A stretch of DNA of 20,449 bases from an uncultured Ruminococcus sp. (lineage in GTDB: Bacteria; Bacillota; Clostridia; Oscillospirales; Ruminococcaceae), in the NCBI GenBank assembly GCA_900545125.1, contig UQXS01000019.1:1-20449 (forward strand). Direction: 5' to 3'. This document shows, one piece after another, positions 15,031 to 20,449 of this stretch. A program made the translations under genes and the position numbers. The stretch's first letter is position 1; each line of letters starts with the position of its first letter. The notes below the pieces were generated by a model, which searched no databases, had not been told where the DNA came from, and saw nothing but the letters and a program-made list of their open reading frames with translations.

Positions 15031-15603
15031 TTGACAAATTACATCTATCTCATTATGACACAGACAGGAACAAGACCTGCAAGATTCTTCAGGTTTTTTA
15101 CAAAAAAGCCATACAATCATGTTTCCCTGTCCGCTGACGAAAGGCTTTCCGAAATGTACAGCTTTTGCAGAACCTACTGCCGTTTTCCACTGCCTGCTAC
15201 TTTTAATAAGGAAATAGTAGGAAAAGGTACTCTCGGCAAGTTTGATTCTATTCCATGTGAAATATACAGAATTCCGGTAACAAGCTGTCAGAAAGCTGAA
15301 TATCAGCGCATAATCAAGCATTTTAACGAAAATCATAACGTATATTCATATAATATTCTTGGACTGTTGGCAGTTTATTTCAATATAGAATGGAACAGAA
15401 AAAAAAGCTTTGTATGTTCCCAGTTCGTGGCTTATGTCATGGATAAGATAGGAATTCAGCTTGAAAAACCTTTCTGCCTTTATAAACCCGACGATTTCCG
15501 CCGTTTTCCCGGTTCGACACTTATTTACTCCGGCGAACTGAACAGCTTTTACTCATGTATGCAGTCAAAGACTGTTATACAGCGAAATCAGATAGCACGT
15601 TAA
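15031..15603 (+). CDS. permuted papain-like / NlpC-P60 superfamily protein
   Basis: This 190-residue protein shows the circularly permuted NlpC/P60 (YiiX/LRAT-like) layout: a histidine near the N-terminus, H30 in PYNHVSL, and the nucleophile-like cysteine C129 late, in SFVCSQFVAYVM. The family includes amidases, peptidases and lipid acyltransferases; the substrate here is unknown. There is no signal peptide, so it is probably cytoplasmic or peripheral. The TTG start is supported by an ideal AAAGGAGG site and its own promoter. Its 3' end overlaps the convergent spoIIP-operon gene by 39 nt. The position after cardiolipin synthase hints at membrane lipid work, but the two have separate promoters, so this is weak inference. 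Confidence 0.7.
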   Translation: MTNYIYLIMTQTGTRPARFFRFFTKKPYNHVSLSADERLSEMYSFCRTYCRFPLPATFNKEIVGKGTLGKFDSIPCEIYRIPVTSCQKAEYQRIIKHFNENHNVYSYNILGLLAVYFNIEWNRKKSFVCSQFVAYVMDKIGIQLEKPFCLYKPDDFRRFPGSTLIYSGELNSFYSCMQSKTVIQRNQIAR

Positions 15604-15870
15604 TCTTAACTCGTCCGGCGACAAGAGATACGCTCCGCAGTACAGCCTGCTTTCCGGAGCTATCACCGAAAGATCAAGGGTTATCTCATGATCTAATACT
15701 TCAATAGACGCTGTATCACCATAAAGATCAAGACCTGCCGGAACTATTTTATCTCCGGAAAGCCTGTTGTATGAATTGGTATATGAATTTAAAAACATCC
15801 ATAAACCGAAAGTCAGAAGCACGTATATAAAAACTGCTCTGACTACGGTTTTTTTTCTTTTTCTTCTCAT
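15565..15870 (-). CDS. small single-pass membrane protein downstream of spoIIP
   Basis: This 101-residue protein has a very basic N-terminus (MRRKRKKTVVR) followed by one membrane segment (about 11-28). A short extracytoplasmic part of mixed strands follows (about 30-100). I do not recognise a family. The ATG abuts the spoIIP stop codon (TAAATG) with a GAGG site inside the spoIIP end, so translation is coupled. It may therefore be made in the same sporulation compartment as SpoIIP. The last 39 nt overlap the convergent gene. Confidence 0.65.
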   Translation of the reverse strand: MRRKRKKTVVRAVFIYVLLTFGLWMFLNSYTNSYNRLSGDKIVPAGLDLYGDTASIEVLDHEITLDLSVIAPESRLYCGAYLLSPDELRLTCYLISLYNSL

Positions 15871-17052
15871 TTAATCCTCTTTCATATCGTTAAGCATATC
15901 CCCCAGCGATCTGCCTATCAGCTGACCGGAATACTGTACCTGCTCAAGTGTATTTCCGTGCGAACCAACTTCTATCAGCAGACTGCCCGTAGTGAGATCC
16001 TGATTGTAATGACGGTAGTCGAATAAAATCGGTCTGGTCAGACCCGGATTATCTCCCTCCAGCTTTTCCTGAAGACGGCAGGCAAAATGAAAATTTTTCA
16101 TATAAAATGGCATTCCGAGCGTACCGTCGTCGCACCCAGAAATTATCATTATCTGCGCTGCTTCCTTTCCGTCTATCTCAATGTAAGGCTGATACGCACA
16201 AGCCTCGCCCGATATGGCATCACGGTGAATATCAAGTGCCACTTTTATACTGGGATACTGTTCCAGTATTGGGAGAATAGATTCTCTGCTTCTGCCGTAT
16301 GAACCGTTATACGACGGATAATCGTGTACCGTTTTCACATGGATGACACCGATGCCCCGTGATTCAAGTTCCGCCTGAATAGCGTCGCCTACCATTATCA
16401 TATTCTTTGTTTCGTCGGTAGTCCGGTAATTAAAGGCAGAATCATAGTTTTCACGGACATACGGCTCAAAGCTTTCGGTCGTGTGTGTATGATATATAAG
16501 AACCTGAGGTTCTGCCGTATCCTCAATGGTAAAATCAGGAAGATAACGGCTTTCCTTTATAAGTGTATCGTTGGATATATCAGTCTTATTATTCACCTGA
16601 CCGCCGTTTTCAAGATCGAAAAATGTCGTTCCGCTGTAGGGCGTATAAGTCGTCCTGATAATCTCTCCGCCTGTAGTCCACTGATCTTCCGTGGGATAAG
16701 GCTTTTCACCCGGATCATCCGCAGACATTTCAAGCGGACTCTGTAGCTTCAGCACAGGATCTTCTGCCGTTTCAGCATTTATTCCGTAGCCCTCAGAAAG
16801 AATCAGGCTTCCGCAGAGAATATCATCAGGATCATTTTCCGGATTCTCCTTTGTGTAGACTTTCCGGTCTTCTTTATCTTCTGCCGGAACAGCAGCAGAC
16901 GGGGTCTTCTCTGTAAAAAATCCGTTTGTTTCCGAAAGTGCAGTTCTCAATCCTTTAATTCCGCTTGCAGTTCCTGCTATTCCAAACGGAAGTGACAGCA
17001 AAATCACGTACTTTGTGATCGTTCTGATCTTCCGGCGTCTTTGACGTGTCAT
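15871..17052 (-). CDS. spoIIP: stage II sporulation protein P
   Basis: SpoIIP is the membrane-anchored amidase/endopeptidase of the DMP machine (with SpoIID and SpoIIM), which thins septal peptidoglycan and drives engulfment during endospore formation. At 393 residues it has an N-terminal membrane anchor (about 14-31), a low-complexity acidic linker (to about 170) and the conserved C-terminal domain. That domain contains LIYHTHTTESF, VALDIHRDA and LIEVGSHGNTLEQ, matching the family's metal and catalytic motifs. The ATG follows a GAGGTGAGG site. It diverges from the polysaccharide deacetylase and is followed directly by a coupled small gene. I could not assign its promoter to sigma-E/F with confidence. 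Confidence 0.95.
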   Translation of the reverse strand: MTRQRRRKIRTITKYVILLSLPFGIAGTASGIKGLRTALSETNGFFTEKTPSAAVPAEDKEDRKVYTKENPENDPDDILCGSLILSEGYGINAETAEDPVLKLQSPLEMSADDPGEKPYPTEDQWTTGGEIIRTTYTPYSGTTFFDLENGGQVNNKTDISNDTLIKESRYLPDFTIEDTAEPQVLIYHTHTTESFEPYVRENYDSAFNYRTTDETKNMIMVGDAIQAELESRGIGVIHVKTVHDYPSYNGSYGRSRESILPILEQYPSIKVALDIHRDAISGEACAYQPYIEIDGKEAAQIMIISGCDDGTLGMPFYMKNFHFACRLQEKLEGDNPGLTRPILFDYRHYNQDLTTGSLLIEVGSHGNTLEQVQYSGQLIGRSLGDMLNDMKED

Positions 17053-17097
17053 ATCCTCACCTCATTATTATAACCTTTCATTTCATTATATTCATAA

Positions 17098-17141
17098 GAG
17101 ATCACCGTTATTTCTCCGGAGACATTTTTCACCCTGATCTC
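17098..17141. repeat. inverted repeat in the spoIIP/deacetylase divergent region
   Basis: Perfect 7-bp arms GAGATCA (17098-17104) and TGATCTC (17135-17141) are nearly symmetric around a perfect 10-bp palindrome TCTCCGGAGA (17113-17122). The element sits midway in the 115-bp gap between the two divergent genes. It could be a shared operator. No clear promoter boxes were fixed for either gene. Confidence 0.4.
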
Positions 17142-17167
17142 ACATAAACTTTGTTGAGGTGAGCTGT

Positions 17168-18052
17168 ATGTACAAATGCTGCAATTTAAAAAAAATAATT
17201 CGATTTATAGTTATAATTATATTGATACTTTCCCTGTGCGGTATACTTGCCCTTGCTGCAAAGCTGTTTTTCTTTTCTTCGGCTGCGGAAAAAGACGAAC
17301 CCGTTCCCCTTCCTGTTATAATGTATCACAGTGTCTACGAAACGCAGCCTTCGGAATATATCGTAACACCGTCTCAGGTCGAAAGCGACCTTGCGTGGCT
17401 GAAAAACAACGGATATACCTCGGTGACTGCTGCAGATCTGATAAATTATACCCGAAATCAAGGAGATCTCCCCGAAAAGCCGGTGCTCATCACCCTTGAC
17501 GACGGATTTTACAACAATCTTTCAGAATTTCTGCCGCTGCTGGAAAAATATGATATGTATGCCATTGTATCGGTAGTCGGCAGATACTCAGAGACCCTTG
17601 CACCAAATGATCCTCATTCAGCTGCTTACTCCTACCTTACATGGGAGGATATTTCCGCTTTGGCTGATTCCGGACGTGTGGAAATCGGGAATCACACTTA
17701 CGATATGCACTGCGGCAGCGGAATCCGCAGGGGATGCTCAATAGCTCCCGGGGAAACAGAAGAAAAGTACCATGATGTTCTTTTTGACGATCTTTCCCTT
17801 CTTCAGCAGGAACTCTGCCGCTGCACCGGTATAACTCCCGTTGTTTTTGCTTATCCTTTCGGATATATCAGCCGTGAAAGCCTGCCGGTAATACGTGAAT
17901 GCGGATTTCTCGTCACGCTGACCTGCTACGAACGCATGAATTATATTACCCGTGACCCGGACTGTCTTTTAGGGCTGAACAGATATAACCGCAGCGGAAC
18001 GTATTCTACAGAGGAGTTTATGGAACGGCTGACAAAAAAAGCAGCATCATGA
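17168..18052 (+). CDS. membrane-anchored polysaccharide deacetylase (NodB domain)
   Basis: This protein of about 294 residues has an N-terminal transmembrane anchor (about 10-37) and an extracellular NodB homology domain (about 48-270). MYHSV opens the domain; the metal/catalytic motif LITLDDG gives D111-D112; the His motif GNHTYDMH gives H176 and H181; and FAYPFG is the conserved strand near the end. Family members remove N-acetyl groups from peptidoglycan or other polysaccharides. A GTG at 17159 is in frame, but I choose the ATG at 17168 because a GAGGTGAG site sits 6 nt upstream of it. It diverges from spoIIP, which suggests but does not prove a spore-wall role. Its last codons and stop form part of a terminator stem. 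Confidence 0.9.
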   Translation: MYKCCNLKKIIRFIVIIILILSLCGILALAAKLFFFSSAAEKDEPVPLPVIMYHSVYETQPSEYIVTPSQVESDLAWLKNNGYTSVTAADLINYTRNQGDLPEKPVLITLDDGFYNNLSEFLPLLEKYDMYAIVSVVGRYSETLAPNDPHSAAYSYLTWEDISALADSGRVEIGNHTYDMHCGSGIRRGCSIAPGETEEKYHDVLFDDLSLLQQELCRCTGITPVVFAYPFGYISRESLPVIRECGFLVTLTCYERMNYITRDPDCLLGLNRYNRSGTYSTEEFMERLTKKAAS

Positions 18053-18063
18053 TTGATGCTGCT
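18040..18063. terminator. bidirectional terminator over the deacetylase stop codon
   Basis: A perfect 10-bp stem (18040-18049 with 18054-18063, arms AGCAGCATCA/TGATGCTGCT) has a 4-nt loop, TGAT. The left arm encodes the last three deacetylase residues (Ala-Ala-Ser) and the stop codon lies in the loop. On the minus strand it is followed by T7, ideal for ending the metA transcript; on the plus strand by CAATATTTTT. Confidence 0.85.
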
Positions 18064-18090
18064 CAATATTTTTAAATATGCGATGCTGCC

Positions 18091-19038
18091 TTAAAGCCCT
18101 GCTTCCCAACTCCAGCTGCGGACTTCAAGTTCTTCAAGATTATACGGTGTTCGCTGATAAACGCAGTAATTAAGCCAGTTGGAGAACATCAGATTGGCAG
18201 TACATCTCCATGAAAAAAGAGGAACATTATCCGGATTATCGCCGGGAAAATAATTATATGGTATCTGGATATCAATTCCCTTTTCAAGGTCACGCCGATA
18301 TTCATTGGCAATGGTATCACGGTCATATTCCGAATGACCTGTAATAAAATACTGCCGTCCGTTTTTGTTTGCAACAATATGGACACCGGAAATATCAGAC
18401 GATGTGAGAATCTCCAGCTGCGGAATCCTTTCTATATCCTCTCTGCGCACTTCGGTATTCCTTGAATGGGGAACATAAAAAACATCGTCAAATCCCCTCA
18501 GGAGCTGACAATTGCTCACCTCTGCCCTGTGTGGAAAAACACCGAACATTTTCTGTTCAAGAGGATATTTTGGTATTCCGAAATGATAATAAAGTCCTGC
18601 CTGAGCCGCCCAGCAGATATAGAGCGTAGAAAATACATGAGTTTTTGACCACTCCATTATTTCTGTGATCTCATCCCAGTAATCGACTGCCTCATACTCA
18701 AGCAGTTCTACGGGAGCTCCGGTAATTATCATTCCGTCATAGCGATCGCCTCTTATTTCGCTGAAAGTCTTGTAAAAAGCCTCCAGATGACCTTTTGACG
18801 TATTTTTTGAAACGTGTGAAGCCATCTGAAGAAGATCAATATCCACCTGAAGCGGCGTATTGCTCAGAAGTCTTAATATCTGACTTTCCGTTTCTATTTT
18901 TTTCGGCATTATATTGAGAATTACAACTTTCAGCGGACGAATGTCCTGATGCTCTGCCCTGTCCTTGGACATTACAAATATATTCTCATCTCCCAGAGTT
19001 TTAAATGCCGGAAGCTCCGCCGGTATTCTTATCGGCAT
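18091..19038 (-). CDS. metA: homoserine O-acetyltransferase (MetA family)
   Basis: This 315-residue cytoplasmic enzyme activates homoserine for methionine synthesis. The catalytic set is in place at the family's usual numbering: C142 (YICWAAQAG), H235 and E237 (ITGHSEYD). Residue 111 is Glu (GAPVELLEY), the residue linked to acetyl-CoA use; the succinyl-CoA enzymes of enterics have Gly there. I therefore call O-acetyl rather than O-succinyl transfer. An AAAGGAG site precedes the ATG. It is the last gene of the dac-rluB-unknown-metA run and ends at the bidirectional terminator. No SAM riboswitch is visible in the short 48-nt gap upstream, which has only a 5-bp hairpin (19067-19081). Confidence 0.95.
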   Translation of the reverse strand: MPIRIPAELPAFKTLGDENIFVMSKDRAEHQDIRPLKVVILNIMPKKIETESQILRLLSNTPLQVDIDLLQMASHVSKNTSKGHLEAFYKTFSEIRGDRYDGMIITGAPVELLEYEAVDYWDEITEIMEWSKTHVFSTLYICWAAQAGLYYHFGIPKYPLEQKMFGVFPHRAEVSNCQLLRGFDDVFYVPHSRNTEVRREDIERIPQLEILTSSDISGVHIVANKNGRQYFITGHSEYDRDTIANEYRRDLEKGIDIQIPYNYFPGDNPDNVPLFSWRCTANLMFSNWLNYCVYQRTPYNLEELEVRSWSWEAGL

Positions 19039-19086
19039 CTTTTATTCTCCTTTCAAGGCTGTATACAGGGATTTATTCCCTATCCA

Positions 19087-19470
19087 TTATTGATTGCCGC
19101 TATGTTTGCAGTTTTTACAGCCGTTCATGAATCTGTCAATATTTTCCGTCATTCTGCTTCCCTGTTCAAGAAACCGCAGTTTCCGGAGTTTATCATATTT
19201 ATTGTCATCCGGAAGATCAAACACAGCCGTTTCGATCCCTTTAAGACAGCTCTTGAAAAGCACAGAACGCACAAGCCCGTCGCAGAGCATAAGTTCTCCG
19301 CCGTCATCGTAATCAAAAATCACTGTTTTCTCCGGTTTATAGGCATATGCAATGAATCCCACAGCCTGTCCGCCGTCAATAGCTTCGGTAATGTGCAGGT
19401 CATATCCGACTGACCGTCTGACAAGATCTTCATATCCGTCTGTACCAAATTTTTCCTGTATTTCAAGCAT
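19087..19470 (-). CDS. small protein of unknown function, possibly GNAT-like
   Basis: This 127-residue soluble protein lies between rluB and metA. I do not recognise the family firmly. It has a long initial helix (EIQEKFGTDGYEDLVRRSV). A strand pair (GQAVGFIAYAYKP) and a mixed alpha/beta core (FDYDDGGELMLCDGLVRSVL) follow, faintly like an acetyltransferase fold. A CKNC motif lies near the C-terminus. The start is placed at 19470 because an AAGGAG site, inside the last codons of rluB, lies 7 nt upstream. The gap to the rluB stop codon is 1 nt, so translation is coupled. An ATG at 19488 inside rluB is less likely. Confidence 0.7.
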   Translation of the reverse strand: MLEIQEKFGTDGYEDLVRRSVGYDLHITEAIDGGQAVGFIAYAYKPEKTVIFDYDDGGELMLCDGLVRSVLFKSCLKGIETAVFDLPDDNKYDKLRKLRFLEQGSRMTENIDRFMNGCKNCKHSGNQ

Positions 19471-19471
19471 T

Positions 19472-20203
19472 TTACTTCTCCTTGCCAATTGCCGTTCTCA
19501 GTGCACGGAGTTCTTCGGCAGTAAGCTCTCTGAAAGTTCCGGGTTTAAGCATTCCAAGCTTCAGCGGCCCGATACTTATACGGCGCAGACGTGCGACCTC
19601 AAGTCCCACATTCTCGCACATTTTACGTATCTGACGATTTCTGCCTTCCTTAATAGTTATGAGCAGAACGACACGTCCCTGTTCCTTTTCCTTTACCACA
19701 ACGCTGGCAGGGAGCGTCTTTTTTCCGTCGATTTCCACCCCCTCGGAAAGCGCAACAAGCTGGTCGTCGCTTATATCCGGACGCACAGTAACACGATATG
19801 TCTTTGAAACATGACGGCTCGGATGCATGATACTGTTGGCGAATTCCCCGTCATTGGTAAAGAGAAGCAGTCCCTCAGAGTTGCGGTCAAGACGTCCGAC
19901 CGGGTAGACACGTTCTTCCACTCCGTCCAGAAGATCCATTACGCACCGTCTGTCGAGTTCATCCGAAACTGTAGTAACATAACCTCTCGGCTTATTCATC
20001 ATTAGGTAGATATAATTCTTTTTTCTGGGAACAGATATCCTCTCACCGTCTATCGTCACCAGATCCTTGAATCCGCACTTATCCCCCAGCTTGACAGGAT
20101 GACCGTTAACTTTCACCCTGCCCGCAGAGATAAGCTGCTCTGCCTTTCTTCGTGAGCATACGCCGCTGTCGGCGATCATTTTCTGAATCCTGATTTTTTC
20201 CAC
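19472..20203 (-). CDS. rluB: RsuA/RluB-family ribosomal pseudouridine synthase
   Basis: This 243-residue enzyme isomerises a uridine in ribosomal RNA. An N-terminal S4 RNA-binding domain (about 3-60, with SGVCSRRKAEQLI) precedes the catalytic domain. The catalytic Asp lies in the conserved GRLDRNSEGLLLFTNDG (about 103-119), and EGRNRQIRKM closes the family pattern. The start is GTG, 8 nt after an AAAGG site. It lies 17 nt behind a D,D-carboxypeptidase gene, an arrangement like dacB...ypuL(rluB) of Bacillus. The exact rRNA target (16S or 23S) cannot be told from sequence; RluB (23S) is the usual Bacillota assignment. Confidence 0.92.
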   Translation of the reverse strand: MEKIRIQKMIADSGVCSRRKAEQLISAGRVKVNGHPVKLGDKCGFKDLVTIDGERISVPRKKNYIYLMMNKPRGYVTTVSDELDRRCVMDLLDGVEERVYPVGRLDRNSEGLLLFTNDGEFANSIMHPSRHVSKTYRVTVRPDISDDQLVALSEGVEIDGKKTLPASVVVKEKEQGRVVLLITIKEGRNRQIRKMCENVGLEVARLRRISIGPLKLGMLKPGTFRELTAEELRALRTAIGKEK

Positions 20204-20220
20204 TTTATCAACCTTTTCCG

Positions 20221-20449
20221 TCAGGAGAAAAATCCCCCGACTTTAGAAATAAATTTTTTAAGCCGGTTTTTGCTCTGCTTTTTCTTTGTGGATGCTTTCT
20301 TCTTTACTTCGGCATCCTCCTGAGCATACAGCGGCAGCTTCGTGATTTCACGTCCACGAAAACTGATTTCCAGCTGTGCCGCTTCCTCCCCTCTGCTTAC
20401 GGGAGCATATACAAAAGGCGGAGCTATCACACGTATTTCTATATCACCC
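20221..20449 (-). CDS. D-alanyl-D-alanine carboxypeptidase, C-terminal fragment (DacF/PBP5-like)
   Basis: Only the last 76 codons are in the window and the frame stays open to the right edge. The visible part is the PBP5 C-terminal beta domain (VIAPPFVYAPVSRGEEAAQL, then FRGREITKLPLYAQ). A Lys-rich tail ending FISKVGGFFS follows, which would act as an amphipathic membrane anchor. The full enzyme would trim the terminal D-Ala from peptidoglycan stem peptides. It is followed 17 nt later by rluB, as in related Bacillota. The catalytic SxxK part is outside the window, so the family call rests on the C-terminal domain and context. Confidence 0.7.
   Translation of the reverse strand, partial: GDIEIRVIAPPFVYAPVSRGEEAAQLEISFRGREITKLPLYAQEDAEVKKKASTKKKQSKNRLKKFISKVGGFFS

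Noticed and set aside
19039..19086. SAM riboswitch before metA
   Set aside because: The gap is 48 nt and contains only a 5-bp hairpin; far too short and no SAM-riboswitch core.

Overview
The window reads as chromosomal DNA of a low-to-moderate GC, spore-forming-lineage Bacillota. It is most likely a Clostridia of the Ruminococcus/Oscillospiraceae type. The basis is the protein styles, consensus sigma-A promoters with strong Shine-Dalgarno sites, a spoIIP gene, the argS/DUF1934 pairing and an FtsEX-M23-CtpA cluster. The genus is a guess from memory, not a measurement. No transposase, phage gene or CRISPR array was seen.

Left end (1-1187): the 5' half of a tRNA-Arg(CCU) gene on the minus strand diverges from a DIP1984-family gene on the plus strand; each has a near-perfect sigma-A promoter. 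Just after the DIP1984 stop codon lies a structured stretch (about 640-757). It contains a textbook tRNA T-arm and other helices but no ordinary tRNA. A gene-less stretch follows, up to a 15-bp bidirectional terminator. This putative tRNA-like RNA is the most interesting object in the window.

1188-6876 (minus strand): a cell-wall division module in the order CdaR/PucR-type regulator, ftsE, ftsX, coiled-coil M23 murein hydrolase, S41 (CtpA-like) protease. FtsEX would drive the hydrolase through the membrane, and the protease may process it or a partner. A cluster of small palindromes precedes the regulator.

7130-12484 (minus strand): a D-Ala-D-Ala-ligase-like gene, a DUF1934 gene and argS form an operon behind a recognisable promoter. 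The ligase homolog has lost several catalytic residues. Upstream of it is a PAS / degenerate GGDEF / intact EAL protein, a likely c-di-GMP phosphodiesterase.

12580-15603 (plus strand): tmk and a cardiolipin synthase form one operon. A separately promoted TTG-start gene for a small permuted-papain (NlpC/P60-like) protein follows.

15565-18063: spoIIP and a translationally coupled small membrane protein (minus) diverge from a membrane-anchored polysaccharide deacetylase (plus). The deacetylase stop codon sits inside a bidirectional terminator.

18091-20449 (minus strand): the C-terminus of a DacF-type D,D-carboxypeptidase, an RsuA/RluB-type pseudouridine synthase, an unknown small protein and homoserine O-acetyltransferase (metA) are tightly packed and probably co-transcribed. 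Overall the window is rich in envelope, division and sporulation functions.
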